Positions 45,007 through 55,154 are shown, numbered from the stretch's first letter. The stretch: 64,000 bases of DNA from Emcibacter nanhaiensis (GCF_006385175.1 NZ_VFIY01000005.1:565501-629500), one strand, 5' to 3'. Notes: generated by a model not told the origin, from the sequence alone. Made by a program: numbers and translations.

Positions 45007-45042
45007 TTTCGATTATTTCGATTATTTTGTTTATTTCGTTTA
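45007..45042 (+). repeat. Four tandem 9-bp repeats before the HTH/PIN pair
   Basis: TTTCGATTA, TTTCGATTA, TTTTGTTTA and TTTCGTTTA stand end to end, followed by a partial fifth unit TTTGTTAT. They lie 74 bases upstream of the antitoxin start in a very AT-rich stretch. Confidence 0.75.
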
Positions 45043-45050
45043 TTTGTTAT

Positions 45051-45065
45051 TGTACAAAAAGTACA
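45051..45065. promoter_or_regulatory. Candidate operator of the HTH/PIN operon
   Basis: TGTACAAAAAGTACA is a perfect five-base-pair inverted repeat with a five-base A spacer. It lies 51 bases upstream of the antitoxin start, where an autoregulatory HTH protein would be expected to bind. This is inferred from position and symmetry only. Confidence 0.5.
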
Positions 45066-45115
45066 TAACAGATGTTCAATTGATTTGATTATTTGTGAGC
45101 AAGGGAGATATTGGT

Positions 45116-45562
45116 ATGTCAAATGCGGTAATAAACTTGCCAGACGAGAAAGAAAAGGAAGTTGCAGCTGAAAATAGTCGGTTGCTAGCACGATTCCTTG
45201 ACCGTGAAGAAGGAATCTCCATTCAAGTTGAGGACGATGGCCTGCAAACAGTGACGTTGCCACGCCAAGCTGTTCGCTTACTGGTAGATATTATGACTCA
45301 TATGGCACAGGGGGATGCTGTAAACATTGTGCCTGTACATAAAGAAATGACAACACAGGAAGCGGCCGATTTTCTAAATGTGTCCCGTCCGTTTTTAATA
45401 AAGCTGCTAGAAGAAGGTAAAATACCTTTTGGAAAGGTTGGGACACACAGACGAATTTTATTTGGGCATCTTGTTGAATATAAAAATGAAAGAGATGCTG
45501 AGATGAAGAGAGCAGCGAGTGAATTAACAAAACTTTCCCAGGAACTCGAATTGGATATGTGA
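45116..45562 (+). CDS. Excisionase-type HTH antitoxin
   Basis: A 148-residue protein with a central MerR/excisionase-type helix-turn-helix: TTQEAADFLNVSRPFLIKLL then EGKIPFGKVGTHRRILFGHL. The N-terminus (to residue 65) and C-terminal helix surround it. ATG 45116 follows AAGGGAGATATTGGT. It lies one base before a PIN-domain gene. HTH antitoxins of this kind neutralise PIN ribonucleases and repress their own operon. AT-rich composition compared with neighbours suggests recent gain. Confidence 0.85.
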   Translation: MSNAVINLPDEKEKEVAAENSRLLARFLDREEGISIQVEDDGLQTVTLPRQAVRLLVDIMTHMAQGDAVNIVPVHKEMTTQEAADFLNVSRPFLIKLLEEGKIPFGKVGTHRRILFGHLVEYKNERDAEMKRAASELTKLSQELELDM

Positions 45563-45563
45563 T

Positions 45564-46172
45564 TTGGCATTTACGGTTATCTTGGACGCATGTGTGCTGT
45601 ACCCCTATCTTTTACGTGATTTGTTGATACGCGTCACTCAAACTGGTTTGTACAGGGCAAAATGGACAGACAAGATTAATGAAGAGTGGATTGAAAATCT
45701 TCTTCAAAAGAGGCCAGAATTGTCTAGAGAGAAACTGGAAAGAACCGCAGAATTAATGCATCAAGCCGTTCCGGATAGTTTGGTGGAAGATTTCGAAATA
45801 TTAATGTGTGATCTGAAATTGCCGGATGAAAATGACCGACATGTATTAGCGGCGGCCCTAAAAGCTAGGGCCGATATGATTGTCACATATAATGTGAAGG
45901 ATTTTCCCAAGGATTATTTGTGGGACTTGGAAATCGAAGTGCAGCATCCTGATGATTTTTTAGTATGCCAAATCGACTTGAATCAGGGATTGGTGCTTCA
46001 GGCAATCAGGGAACAATTAGCAGATTTGAAAAAACCATCTTTGTCGGCGGATGAATATCTGTTAGCTCTTGAGAAAAGAGAACTGACCAAAACAGCGGCA
46101 AGATTGCGCGAATTAAATTTGCAGCAATACCTTATGCTAAGTATTTCAGATTCAGATCATACTATTCATTAA
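45564..46172 (+). CDS. PIN-domain toxin (ribonuclease)
   Basis: A 202-residue PIN-fold protein. The first acidic residue is in VILDACVLYPYLLRD (Asp8); the central part DENDRHVLAAALKARADMIV and VTYNVKDFPKDYL carry the remaining metal-binding acidic residues. It starts with TTG one base after the antitoxin stop, so it depends on translational coupling. Its size exceeds VapC (about 130) because of a C-terminal helical extension; it resembles the larger PIN toxins paired with HTH antitoxins. The target RNA is unknown. The gene ends four bases before the convergent purD. Confidence 0.85.
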   Translation: MAFTVILDACVLYPYLLRDLLIRVTQTGLYRAKWTDKINEEWIENLLQKRPELSREKLERTAELMHQAVPDSLVEDFEILMCDLKLPDENDRHVLAAALKARADMIVTYNVKDFPKDYLWDLEIEVQHPDDFLVCQIDLNQGLVLQAIREQLADLKKPSLSADEYLLALEKRELTKTAARLRELNLQQYLMLSISDSDHTIH

Positions 46173-46176
46173 TTTT

Positions 46177-47454
46177 TCAGCCCTGTTCCCGTTCCACGGC
46201 GCGCCAGCCGATGTCCCGGCGGCAGAAACCATTGTCCCAGTCAATCTTGTCGACCGCCGCATAAGCCTTGTCTTTGGCTTCGGTGATGCTCCCCGCGCGG
46301 GCGGTGATATTGAGCACCCGGCCGCCGGTGGCGAGGATTTTCCCGTCCTCTTTCTTTGTGCCGGCATGGAAGATCACCACATCGTCATCGGCGCCGGCGG
46401 CTTTGAGGTTCCTGATCTCGGTGTTTTTTTCGTAGGAGCCGGGATAGCCTTTGGCGGCCATCACCACGGTCAGGGCCATGTCGTCGTGCCAGTCGAGGCT
46501 TTCCTTATCCAGGGTGCCGCTGGCGGTGGCCATCAGGGCCGGGACGATATCCGACTTCAGGCGCATCATCAGCACCTGGCATTCCGGATCGCCGAAGCGC
46601 ACATTATATTCGATCAGTTCCGGCCCCTTGGCGGTGATCATCAGGCCGGCATAAAGCACGCCGGTGAAGGGATAGCCCTCTTCCTTCATGCCGCGCACCG
46701 TGGGCAGGATGATTTCGTTGATGGTGCGTTCCACCAGCTCGCCGGTCATCACCGGCGCCGGGCTGTAGGCGCCCATGCCGCCGGTGTTGAGGCCGGTATC
46801 GCCGTCGCCGACCCGCTTGTGGTCCTGAGCGGTGGCCAGGGGCAGGATATTCTCGCCATCGGTCAGCACAAAGAAGCTGGCTTCCTCGCCTTCAAGGAAT
46901 TCCTCCACCACCAGCTCCGCGCCGGCGTCGCCGAACTGGCCGCCGAAGATGTCGTCCACGGCCTGGTGGGCCTCGTCCACTGTGGTGGCGATAATCACGC
47001 CCTTGCCGGCGGCAAGCCCGTCGGCCTTGACCACGATCGGCGCACCTTTGTCGGCAATAAAGGCCTTGGCCGGCTCGGCTTCGGTAAAGCGGCCGTAGGC
47101 GGCGGTGGGAATGTCGTACTTGGCGCACAGGTCCTTGGTGAAGCCCTTGGAGCCTTCGAGCTGGGCGGCGTCGGCGGTGGGGCCGAAAGCCGGGATTTCG
47201 GCAATCTGCAGGCTGTCCACCAGGCCTTCCACCAGTGGGGCTTCCGGGCCGACCACCACGAATTCCACGTCATTCTCGTCACAGAAGGTGATGACAGCAC
47301 CATGATCGGAAAGGTCCAGTTTCACCGGTTCGGAAATATCGTCCATGCCGCCGTTGCCGGGGGCGGTGAAGATTTTATCCACCAGCGGGGACTGGGCGAT
47401 TTTCCAGGTCAGGGCGTGTTCGCGGCCGCCGGAACCGATGATCAGAACGTTCAT
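46177..47454 (-). CDS. purD: Phosphoribosylamine--glycine ligase
   Basis: A 425-residue ATP-grasp enzyme, second step of purine synthesis. N-terminus [21 protein letters not shown]-grasp elements are [32 protein letters not shown] and [10 protein letters not shown]. Start at ATG 47454; the frame extends to 47502 without support. Divergent from xseA; the intergenic space is less than 80 bases. Confidence 0.97.
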   Translation of the reverse strand: MNVLIIGSGGREHALTWKIAQSPLVDKIFTAPGNGGMDDISEPVKLDLSDHGAVITFCDENDVEFVVVGPEAPLVEGLVDSLQIAEIPAFGPTADAAQLEGSKGFTKDLCAKYDIPTAAYGRFTEAEPAKAFIADKGAPIVVKADGLAAGKGVIIATTVDEAHQAVDDIFGGQFGDAGAELVVEEFLEGEEASFFVLTDGENILPLATAQDHKRVGDGDTGLNTGGMGAYSPAPVMTGELVERTINEIILPTVRGMKEEGYPFTGVLYAGLMITAKGPELIEYNVRFGDPECQVLMMRLKSDIVPALMATASGTLDKESLDWHDDMALTVVMAAKGYPGSYEKNTEIRNLKAAGADDDVVIFHAGTKKEDGKILATGGRVLNITARAGSITEAKDKAYAAVDKIDWDNGFCRRDIGWRAVEREQG

Positions 47455-47531
47455 GCAGATTAATCCTGTTAAAAAAATTTTCTCTCTTGTACCATAAGCC
47501 AAAGGAGATTCAAGTAGAGCCCGTGGAGCAG

Positions 47532-48977
47532 ATGTCAGATTATCCCTATTCCGCCGAACAGCAATCCAGCAACGCCCCCGAATTCACCGTTAGCGAACTC
47601 AGTATATCGCTGAAACGCTTTGTGGAGGAGAATTTCGGCTATGTGCGGGTGCGTGGCGAGATCAGCGGCTTCAAGCGGGCCGCCTCCGGCCATGTCTATC
47701 TGGCGCTCAAGGACGAGAAATCGGTCCTTGACGGGGTGATGTGGAAAGGCACCGCCGGCCGGCTCAACTTCCGCCCCGAGGACGGGCTCGAGGTGATTTG
47801 CACCGGCAAGCTCACCACCTATCCCGGGCGCTCCAAATACCAGATTGTCATCGACCGCATGGAACCGGCCGGGGCCGGGGCGCTGATGGCGCTGCTGGAG
47901 GAACGGAAAAAGAAACTGGCGGCGGAGGGCCTGTTCGATCCGGCCCGCAAGAAGCCGCTCCCCTACCTGCCGGAAGTGATCGGCGTCGTCACCTCGCCGA
48001 CCGGGGCGGTGATCCGCGATATCCTGCATCGCCTGCACGACCGGTTTCCGCGCCGGGTCTTGGTCTGGCCGGTGCTGGTCCAGGGCGAGGGGGCCGCCGA
48101 CCAGGTGGCCGAGGCGATCAGGGGCTTTAACGAGATGCCCGAGGGCGGTGCATTGCCGCGCCCCGATGTGCTGATTGTCGCCCGCGGCGGCGGCAGTCTC
48201 GAGGATCTCTGGAGCTTTAACGAGGAACAGGTGGTGCGCGCGGCGGCGGAAAGCCGCATCCCGCTGATCAGCGCCGTCGGGCACGAGACCGATACCACCC
48301 TGATAGATTATGCCTCCGACCGGCGGGCGCCGACGCCCACGGCAGCGGCGGAAATGGCGGTGCCGGTGCGGGCCGACCTGGTCTATACGGTGGAGGATCT
48401 GGCGGCACAGCAGAACCGGGCGGTGCAGCGCCTGGTCACTGAACGGCGCCAGCGCCTGGAAGGGCTCGGCCGCGGCCTGCCCAAACCGCAGGACCTGCTG
48501 TCCCTCAGCCAGCAGAAGTTCGACGATATTTCCGAGCGGCTGCCCCGGGCGCTGAAGCACCTTTCCGAGCGCCAGCAGCTGCGCCTGGCTACGGTCAGTC
48601 AGCGCTTGAGGTCGGATATCCTGGTCCGTGACATCAAGCGGCAAAACGAGCGGGTCGGCGACCTCGGGCTGCGCCTCAACCGGGCGGCGGCCCGGCAGCT
48701 GGAGCAGCACCGCCGGGCGCTGGAAAGCTCCACCCGGCTGTTTGACAGCCTCAATTACAAGCGGGTGCTGGACCGGGGCTATGCGGTGATCCGGGATGCG
48801 GACGGCACGGCCGTGACCGCGGCCGAGGCGGTGAAGCCCGGTGACGGCCTGGATATTGAATTCCGCGACGGCCATGTGGCCGCCCGGGCGGAAGGGGGTG
48901 GCACGCCGCCGAAGCCCCAAAAACCCAAAAAAGCCATAAAATCTGCTGATGATGACCGGCAGGAGACATTATTCTGA
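47532..48977 (+). CDS. xseA: Exodeoxyribonuclease VII large subunit
   Basis: A protein of 481 residues from ATG 47532. N-terminal OB-fold ([20 protein letters not shown]), then catalytic core with [17 protein letters not shown] and [20 protein letters not shown], then a coiled-coil domain and a Lys-rich tail. With XseB it degrades single-stranded DNA. XseB is not in the window. The stop overlaps the M23 peptidase start by one base (TGATG). Alternative in-frame start GTG 47523. Confidence 0.95.
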   Translation: MSDYPYSAEQQSSNAPEFTVSELSISLKRFVEENFGYVRVRGEISGFKRAASGHVYLALKDEKSVLDGVMWKGTAGRLNFRPEDGLEVICTGKLTTYPGRSKYQIVIDRMEPAGAGALMALLEERKKKLAAEGLFDPARKKPLPYLPEVIGVVTSPTGAVIRDILHRLHDRFPRRVLVWPVLVQGEGAADQVAEAIRGFNEMPEGGALPRPDVLIVARGGGSLEDLWSFNEEQVVRAAAESRIPLISAVGHETDTTLIDYASDRRAPTPTAAAEMAVPVRADLVYTVEDLAAQQNRAVQRLVTERRQRLEGLGRGLPKPQDLLSLSQQKFDDISERLPRALKHLSERQQLRLATVSQRLRSDILVRDIKRQNERVGDLGLRLNRAAARQLEQHRRALESSTRLFDSLNYKRVLDRGYAVIRDADGTAVTAAEAVKPGDGLDIEFRDGHVAARAEGGGTPPKPQKPKKAIKSADDDRQETLF

Positions 48978-49786
48978 TGAAGTTACGCCTGCTTTGCCTG
49001 CTTGCACTGATGATCCCGGCCGTTGCCGCGGCCGGGGAGTTCCGGGTGCCGGAAAACCTGACCCAGGGCGGCTTTTATGTGGGCAAGGCGCCCGAGGAGG
49101 CCGAAGTCTGGTTCAAGGGCCGGAGGATCCGCACCACCCCGGCCGGTTATTTTCCGTTCGGACTCAACTGGAAGGAAGGCAAGGAGATCAGCTTCCGGGT
49201 GGTGAATGGCGACGGCAGCGAGAAGGACTACAGCTTCGCGGTGCGGGAACAGAAATATGACGTTTCCGTAGTCGACGGCCTGCCGCCGAAAATGGTGACC
49301 CCGCCGCCGGAAGTGCAGGACCGGATCAGGAAAGATGCCCTGAAAGTAAAGGCCGCCCGCAAGAATGACAGCGACCTGGCTGATTTCGGTAAACCCATGG
49401 TCTGGCCGCTCAAAGGCCGGGTGTCCGGCCATTTCGGCAATCACCGTATTCTCAACGGCAAGCCGCGCAGTCCCCATACCGGCATGGATATCGCCGCACC
49501 GGAGGGGGCCCCGGTGGTGGCGCCCTGGGGCGGCAAGGTGACGATGGTGGCGGATCTCTATTATACCGGCAATACGGTGATCATCGACCATGGTTACGGC
49601 GTCAGCACGGTCTATTGCCACCTGTCCTCTGTGGCTGTTGAGGAAGGCCAGCAGATCGAGCAGGGGGCAGACCTCGGCCGTGTCGGCATGACCGGCCGAG
49701 CCACCGGGCCGCATCTGCACTGGGGCCTCAACTGGTACGCGGAACGGCTCAATCCGGAATTGTCGTTGCCGGAGATTGATAACTAG
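48977..49786 (+). CDS. M23 family metallopeptidase
   Basis: A 269-residue exported LytM/M23 peptidase. Signal peptide about residues 1-16 (LLCLLALMIPAVAAAGE); C-terminal peptidase domain with HTGMDIAAPEGAPVVAPWGG (His-x3-Asp ligands) and ATGPHLHWGLNW (His-x-His). All zinc and catalytic residues are visible, so it is likely an active endopeptidase of peptidoglycan. The first half is an M23-associated beta domain. The 3' end overlaps the convergent membrane gene by four bases. Confidence 0.94.
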   Translation: MKLRLLCLLALMIPAVAAAGEFRVPENLTQGGFYVGKAPEEAEVWFKGRRIRTTPAGYFPFGLNWKEGKEISFRVVNGDGSEKDYSFAVREQKYDVSVVDGLPPKMVTPPPEVQDRIRKDALKVKAARKNDSDLADFGKPMVWPLKGRVSGHFGNHRILNGKPRSPHTGMDIAAPEGAPVVAPWGGKVTMVADLYYTGNTVIIDHGYGVSTVYCHLSSVAVEEGQQIEQGADLGRVGMTGRATGPHLHWGLNWYAERLNPELSLPEIDN

Positions 49787-50169
49787 ATCAGAAAGTCCTT
49801 GGCTTTTTTCAGGCCGAAGATGGCCAGCGCCACCAGCAGCAGGAATTCAATGGCCTTGTTGAGGCCTTCAAAGAAATAGCGTTCGGTGAACACGGCCAAG
49901 GCGATGGCCAGCACCAGCAGGGCCGCGTGATAGGCAACGCGCAGCCACTGGCGTTCCTTGATTTGTTCCAGCAAATGATGATTTTTCAGTTCCTGCCAGA
50001 ACAGGATGCCTGCTTCCAGCGAAAGAAAGAAAATCAGCGTGCGGTAGCTGGAGGACTGGAAAAACTTGCTGAGCGGCCAGACAATGAAAGCAATCACAAT
50101 GAGGGCTGCCACAATCAGGATGATATTTTTCAGGTTGCCTGATCCATTTTCTGAATCTTCATCGGACAT
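49783..50169 (-). CDS. Small four-helix membrane protein
   Basis: A 128-residue protein with four predicted membrane helices: IILIVAALIVIAFIVWPL, TLIFFLSLEAGILFWQ, VAYHAALLVLAIALAVF and AIEFLLLVALAIFGL. N-terminal acidic stretch MSDEDSENGSGN. No family recognised; monocistronic. Confidence 0.7.
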   Translation of the reverse strand: MSDEDSENGSGNLKNIILIVAALIVIAFIVWPLSKFFQSSSYRTLIFFLSLEAGILFWQELKNHHLLEQIKERQWLRVAYHAALLVLAIALAVFTERYFFEGLNKAIEFLLLVALAIFGLKKAKDFLI

Positions 50170-50673
50170 CGCATATTTCCCCGGAATGTGATAGATGAGC
50201 GACCGACCGGACGTGCATTAAGCTACCGGAAACAAAAGAGTGTCACGTCCGGGCCCTTCCGTCAAGATATCGCGTTTTCCGGTGATAAAAGCAGGTGCTG
50301 TACACAGCAATAGTCCCCCTATTTTCAAAAAAAGACTGAACCAAAAAATTATTTTTCAGGCAAGTTTGTTAGCGATCGCAACATAAAACACCAGCAATTC
50401 CGCCATTTTTTTGCAGCGCCGTGATTAATATTTACTCATATTTAATATATGATTAAAAAATGTGCAGTTTCTGAACAAAATTTTGCCTTAATTCGGGCCG
50501 ATACATCTGTTCGGAAGCCGGTGCGATTTCGGCTTCTCCGGTTAAATTTCCATTAACACATTGATAATCAACAAAATATCACACCTTGTGGGAAGTTTGG
50601 CACGGTATTTGAATTAAGGCATGGAGAACTTGCCAAGGTTCGAACAATAAATTGAAAGTTTAAGGAGAGAAAC
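50170..50673. other. Long leader of the TorF-like porin gene
   Basis: About 500 AT-rich bases without a gene. It contains a GAAGCCG/CGGCTTC inverted repeat (50514-50536), a GCGATCGC palindrome near 50383 and, at 50597-50613, a sequence close to a sigma-54 promoter. No small ORF with a ribosome binding site is convincing. Confidence 0.5.
50597..50613 (+). promoter_or_regulatory. Possible sigma-54-type promoter
   Basis: TTGGCACG, four bases, then TTGAA. The -24 element is a perfect match to the consensus and the spacing is correct, but the -12 GC dinucleotide is GA, so activity is uncertain. It lies 60 bases upstream of the porin start. Confidence 0.3.
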
Positions 50674-51372
50674 GTGAAAACACTTAAGAGTGCCATTCTG
50701 GCTTCTGTTGCTACTGTCGCCATTGCTTCAGCCGCAGCACCCGCATTTGCTGAAGACGAAGCCTTCCTGGGCGGTGAAATCAGCGCCAACGTAGCCATTA
50801 CAACCGACTACCGGTTCCGTGGGGTTTCCCTGAGCGGTGAAGACCTGGCCATCCAGGGTGGTCTGGACTACGCTCATGAGAGCGGCTTCTACGTAGGCAC
50901 TTGGGCGTCCAGCATGGACGACACTTTCACCTACGGTGAAACTGAATTTGACTTTTATGCCGGTTTCGGCGGTGAAGTTGAAGGTTTCTCCTACGACCTC
51001 GGTCTGCTGTACTACGCCTATCCGTCCGGTCATGATGGTGACTATCTGGAAGCTTACGGTTCTGTAGGCGCTGACCTCGGTGTTGCTTCTGCAACTATCG
51101 GTCTGGCTTACGCCTTCTCCAGCGACAACACCGGCAACGCCGACAACACCTATGTTTACGGTGACCTGGAATCCGCTATTCCGGATACTCCGATCACCCT
51201 GACAGCCCATCTCGGTTACGAAGATGGCTGGTTTGACGGCAAACTGGACTGGAGCCTCGGCGCTTCCGTATCCTACGGTGGTCTGGACTTCGGTATCGCC
51301 TATGTCGATACTGACATCGACGCTGACGGCTACGATGCTACTGCAGTCTTCACAATCGGTGCTTCTTTCTAA
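50674..51372 (+). CDS. TorF-family outer-membrane porin
   Basis: A 232-residue beta-barrel protein with signal peptide (about 1-25, ending APAFAE). ISANVAITTDYRFRGVSLSG is the diagnostic start of the TorF family (conserved gram-negative outer-membrane protein); alternating hydrophobic strands and a terminal Phe (VFTIGASF) fit outer-membrane insertion. GTG start at 50674 with AAGGAGAG seven bases upstream; strong ribosome binding and codon use suggest high expression. Substrate unknown. Confidence 0.88.
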   Translation: MKTLKSAILASVATVAIASAAAPAFAEDEAFLGGEISANVAITTDYRFRGVSLSGEDLAIQGGLDYAHESGFYVGTWASSMDDTFTYGETEFDFYAGFGGEVEGFSYDLGLLYYAYPSGHDGDYLEAYGSVGADLGVASATIGLAYAFSSDNTGNADNTYVYGDLESAIPDTPITLTAHLGYEDGWFDGKLDWSLGASVSYGGLDFGIAYVDTDIDADGYDATAVFTIGASF

Positions 51373-51397
51373 TCTGAAAGAAATCCAAAAGAATTTC

Positions 51398-51434
51398 GGG
51401 CCTGCCCCTGCAACGGGGCGGGCCTTTTCTTTTT
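51398..51434 (+). terminator. Intrinsic terminator of the porin gene
   Basis: GGCCTGCCCC and GGGGCGGGCC pair (one G-U) around a TGCAAC loop and are followed by TTTTCTTTTTTT. Confidence 0.92.
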
Positions 51435-51456
51435 TTTGCCTGGTTTTGCGCGCGGT

Positions 51457-52818
51457 TTAATTTCCGGCCAGGATCATTTTCTCGATGCGCAGGGTCGGGG
51501 CGTCAGTGCCGTATTTTAGTTCCAGGTCGCTGGCCGCGGTCAGGGCCAGGAACATGTCCTTCAGGTTGCCGGCAATGGTGATCTCGTTGACCGGATAGGT
51601 GATTTTGCCATTTTCAATCCAGAATCCGCTGGCGCCGCGGCTGTAGTCGCCGGTAATGCCGTTGACGCCCATGCCGATCAGTTCGGTCACGTAAAATCCG
51701 GATTTGATATCGGCAATCAGCTCTTCCGGGCTTTGGCTGCCGGCTTCAAGATACAGGTTGCTGGAAGAGGGATGCGGCGGGGAAGAGGTGCCCCGGCTGG
51801 CATGACCATTGGTCTTGAGGCCAAGCTGGCGGGCGCTGGCGCTGTCCAGGATCCAGTTCCGGAGTACGCCGTCGCTGACCACATCCATCTTGCTGTTGGC
51901 CACACCTTCGCCGTCAAAGGGGCGGGAAGAAACACCCCGGAAAATATGCGGGTCATCAACGATCCGGATGCCGTGGGGCAGGATCTGTTTGTCCATCGAC
52001 TCCTTGAGGAAGCTTGTGCCCCGGGCGATGGACTGCCCGTTAATGGCGCTGGCCAGGTGACTGACCAGGGTTTTCGACACCCGCGGGTCATAGACAACCG
52101 GAACCTGGGTCGTTTTCACTTTACGGGGATTGAGACGCCTGAGGGCGCGCTCTGTGGCTTCCCGGGCGATCTTCTCCGGTGTTTCCAGGTCTTCCAGATG
52201 GCGTTTCGAGCTGTAACTGTAGTCCCTTTCCATCCCGGTGCCTGACCCGGCGATCACTGAAACGCTCAGGCTGAAACTGCTCGCCCGGTAGGTTTGGGCA
52301 AAACCGTCAGAATTGCACAGGGCAATGCTGCTGGCCGAGGTGCCGGCGCCAGCCCCCTGGGAATTGGTGATGCCGTCCACCTGAAGGGCCAGTTCCTCTG
52401 TCTCCCGGGCTTTTTCCTTCAGCAGGTCGGTCGTAACTTTTGTGTTGTCATAGAGATCCAGGTCTGCCGGGATGTCCCGGGCGAGGAGGGTTTTGTCCGC
52501 CAGACCGCACCAGGGATCTTCAGGCGCATTGCGGGCCATGCTGATCGCCCGGTCGACCAGCATTTTCAGATTGTCTTCGCCAAGGTCGCTTGACGAAACG
52601 ATCGCCTGTTGCTTGCCGATGATGACCCGGAGGCCAAGGTCGTTACTTTCGGATCTTTCAACTTCTTCCATCTTACCGAGTCGCCAGGAGACTGATTCTG
52701 ACTGGCTTGCAAAAAAAACAGCGTCCGCCTGATCCGCCCCTGCTTTTTGGGCAAGTTTTATCAGATTTTCTAACCTGTTCAGGTTATTTTCTGAGTTGGG
52801 AATATCATTTTGGGACAT
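51457..52818 (-). CDS. pmbA: TldD/PmbA family metallopeptidase
   Basis: A 453-residue member of the TldD/PmbA (TldE) family. PmbA-type features: SGVFRG-like loop replaced by IFRGVSSRPFDGEGVANSKM, TNGHASRGTSSPPHPSSSNL and GVNGITGDYSRGASGFWIEN. The non-catalytic TldE subunit forms a complex with TldD to process peptides such as microcin B17 and CcdA. TldD is not in this window. Start at ATG 52818, with AAGGAAG upstream. Confidence 0.92.
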   Translation of the reverse strand: MSQNDIPNSENNLNRLENLIKLAQKAGADQADAVFFASQSESVSWRLGKMEEVERSESNDLGLRVIIGKQQAIVSSSDLGEDNLKMLVDRAISMARNAPEDPWCGLADKTLLARDIPADLDLYDNTKVTTDLLKEKARETEELALQVDGITNSQGAGAGTSASSIALCNSDGFAQTYRASSFSLSVSVIAGSGTGMERDYSYSSKRHLEDLETPEKIAREATERALRRLNPRKVKTTQVPVVYDPRVSKTLVSHLASAINGQSIARGTSFLKESMDKQILPHGIRIVDDPHIFRGVSSRPFDGEGVANSKMDVVSDGVLRNWILDSASARQLGLKTNGHASRGTSSPPHPSSSNLYLEAGSQSPEELIADIKSGFYVTELIGMGVNGITGDYSRGASGFWIENGKITYPVNEITIAGNLKDMFLALTAASDLELKYGTDAPTLRIEKMILAGN

Positions 52819-53115
52819 TTCTGCTTCCTTTGGACGCATTTTTTTTGTTTAAAGAAAATAGTTTATAGAAGTTAATTGCCCGGAGCACCAGATTGAAGTT
52901 TTACCTGACCCGGCATTTAAATATTGAATTTTTTCAGGTTAAAAGATTGTCTGAAATTCAATCATATGGTTAATATTGTAAGACAGGAATTTAGAGTAAA
53001 CTGTTTGCCAGAATAGTGCGTATAAAAATATGGGAGCCGGGAGTTAATAACAAGCACAAAAGAGTGTAACTGGCGCAGCTTATTAATGTAACGTGAGTGA
53101 AAAGGGGGTACGAGA
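52819..53115. other. Divergent intergenic region pmbA-marR
   Basis: About 300 AT-rich bases between two divergent starts. It holds both promoters; no gene or clear palindrome stands out apart from A/T-rich blocks. Confidence 0.5.
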
Positions 53116-53640
53116 GTGGGCAATCAGGGTCCGGAAATCTCAAAAAGCGAACTCAAGAAATATATTGATACATGTGTTTGCCTTAATATCCGGAAGGCAT
53201 CGCGGGCGGTCACCAGACTATATGATGAAGCCCTGCAGGGAACCGGCGTCAGATATACTCAGCTGATTATCCTGATGGTGCTTGATCATCTGGATAATAT
53301 TACTGTCAGCGGCCTTGCGGAAGAACTGGTCATGGATACCTCAACGGTCGCCCGCAATCTCCGGCCACTGGAAAAGCAGAAACTGATCAGCGTTATCCCC
53401 GGCAAGGACCGCCGCCAGCGGATTGTCTCTTTGACGGACAAAGGGCATGACGTCGTCAAGGACGGGCTTCAGCATTGGCGGGTGGCGCAGCAAAAGATCA
53501 CGGAAAATTTCACGCCTGACGATTTCCTCAGCCATCTGTCCTCCATCAACAACATCTCCGATGTGGTGCAGAGGATTGCCGAACCTTCCTCCGCGGTGGC
53601 GCCGGTCGTGTCACCAGATGGATTTGCCGGACCCCGGTAG
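53116..53640 (+). CDS. MarR-family transcriptional regulator
   Basis: A 174-residue winged-helix regulator. The DNA-binding region is [20 protein letters not shown] (helix-turn-helix) and the wing is [19 protein letters not shown] Cys pair at residues 17-19 (TCVCLN) near the N-terminus is notable, since many MarR proteins sense oxidants or ligands through Cys. Start GTG 53116 with AAAGGGGG upstream. It overlaps the convergent UbiD gene by 30 bases. Confidence 0.9.
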   Translation: MGNQGPEISKSELKKYIDTCVCLNIRKASRAVTRLYDEALQGTGVRYTQLIILMVLDHLDNITVSGLAEELVMDTSTVARNLRPLEKQKLISVIPGKDRRQRIVSLTDKGHDVVKDGLQHWRVAQQKITENFTPDDFLSHLSSINNISDVVQRIAEPSSAVAPVVSPDGFAGPR

Positions 53641-55116
53641 GCCGAGTTTTTCCCACAGGTCGTCAATTTTCGAAACGACGGCCTGGTCCATTTTGATTTT
53701 TTCGCCCCATTCCCGATCGGTTTCGCCGGGCAGCTTGTTGGTGGCGTCAAGTCCCATCTTGCCGCCGAGCCCGGACACCGGAGAGGCAAAGTCCAGGTAG
53801 TCAATGGGGGTATGCTCCATCAGGGTGGTATCGCGGACCGGGTCCATGCGGGTGGAAATGGCCCACATCACATCCTTCCAGTCGCGGCAGTTGACGTCGT
53901 CATCCACCACAATGACGAATTTGGTGTACATGAACTGGCGCAGATAGGACCAAACCCCCATCATTACCCGCTTGGCATGGCCGGCATAGGCCTTTTTCAT
54001 GCTGACAACGGCAATGCGATAGCTGCAGCCCTCCGGCGGCAGCCAGAAGTCGACGATTTCCGGGAACTGCTGTTGCAGCAGCGGGATGAAGACCTCGTTC
54101 AGCGCTTCGCCCAGCACGCTCGGCTCGTCCGGGGGGCGGCCGGTATAGGTGCTGAGGTAAATGGGATCCTTGCGCATGGTGATGGCGCTGACGGTGAAGA
54201 CCGGGAACTGCTCCACCGAATTATAATAGCCGGTGTGGTCGCCGTACGGGCCTTCCGCTCCATAGTCGGTGAGCGAGACATGACCCTCCAGTACGATCTC
54301 GGCGGTGGCCGGCACCTTCAGCGGCACGGTCTTGCAGTCCACCAGCTCGGTCTTCTTGCCGCGCAGCAGGCCGGCGAATTTATATTCACTCAGCGTATCG
54401 GGCACCGGGGTCACCGCGCCGAGGATGGTGCCCGGATCGGCGCCGAGCACGACGGCGGCGGGTAGCGGCTCCGGCTTTTCCTGTTTCCAGCGCCGGTAAT
54501 GCTGGGCGCCGCCGCGATGTTTGAGCCAGCGCATCAGGGTCTGCTTCTTGTTGAGCACCTGCATGCGGTAGATGCCCAGGTTGAAATCATCCTCCGCTAC
54601 CTTGCCGGGGCCTTTGGTCACCACCAGCGGCCAGGTGATCAGCGGCGCCGGTTCGCCGGGCCAGCAGCCCTGGACGGGAAGCTTTGCGAGGTCGATATCG
54701 TCACCGGTCAGCACCACGTCCTGGACCGGGGCCTTTTTCACCGTCTTTGGCGACATCGTCATGGCTTTTTTGACAATCGGCAGCATGTCGAGCGCATCAC
54801 GGACGTTGCGCGGCGGTTGCGGCTGGCGCAGCACCGCGAGGTCTTCGCCGATCTGGCGCAGCTCTGACGGTTCCCGGTTCATGCCCCAGGCGACCCGTTC
54901 CACGGTACCGAACAGATTGACCAGAACCGGCATGTCATAGCTTTCGCCATTAGCGCCCACGGGATTTTCGAACAATATGGCGGGACCGCCTTCGGCCAGC
55001 ACCCGGGTCTGGATTTCAGTCATTTCCAGGTCGGTGCACACGGGTTCGCTCACCCGCACCAGACGGCCGGTGTGCTCCAGATGTTCGATAAAGTCGCGTA
55101 AAGAGGTGTAGCTCAT
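53611..55116 (-). CDS. ubiD: UbiD family decarboxylase
   Basis: A 501-residue prenyl-FMN-dependent decarboxylase; in ubiquinone synthesis UbiD decarboxylates 3-octaprenyl-4-hydroxybenzoate. Blocks: [33 protein letters not shown], and the active-site region [18 protein letters not shown] with [20 protein letters not shown]. Typical length. No ubiX nearby. Monocistronic. Confidence 0.93.
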   Translation of the reverse strand: MSYTSLRDFIEHLEHTGRLVRVSEPVCTDLEMTEIQTRVLAEGGPAILFENPVGANGESYDMPVLVNLFGTVERVAWGMNREPSELRQIGEDLAVLRQPQPPRNVRDALDMLPIVKKAMTMSPKTVKKAPVQDVVLTGDDIDLAKLPVQGCWPGEPAPLITWPLVVTKGPGKVAEDDFNLGIYRMQVLNKKQTLMRWLKHRGGAQHYRRWKQEKPEPLPAAVVLGADPGTILGAVTPVPDTLSEYKFAGLLRGKKTELVDCKTVPLKVPATAEIVLEGHVSLTDYGAEGPYGDHTGYYNSVEQFPVFTVSAITMRKDPIYLSTYTGRPPDEPSVLGEALNEVFIPLLQQQFPEIVDFWLPPEGCSYRIAVVSMKKAYAGHAKRVMMGVWSYLRQFMYTKFVIVVDDDVNCRDWKDVMWAISTRMDPVRDTTLMEHTPIDYLDFASPVSGLGGKMGLDATNKLPGETDREWGEKIKMDQAVVSKIDDLWEKLGLPGSGKSIW

Positions 55117-55154
55117 AGAGCGGTTATAAGTGAAAAGCCCTTAAGGGGAAACAG

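Noticed and set aside
45007-45042. Tandem 9-bp units considered as a CRISPR or plasmid iteron array
   Set aside because: Units are too short and have no spacers for CRISPR; no replication gene is adjacent, so an operator is more likely.
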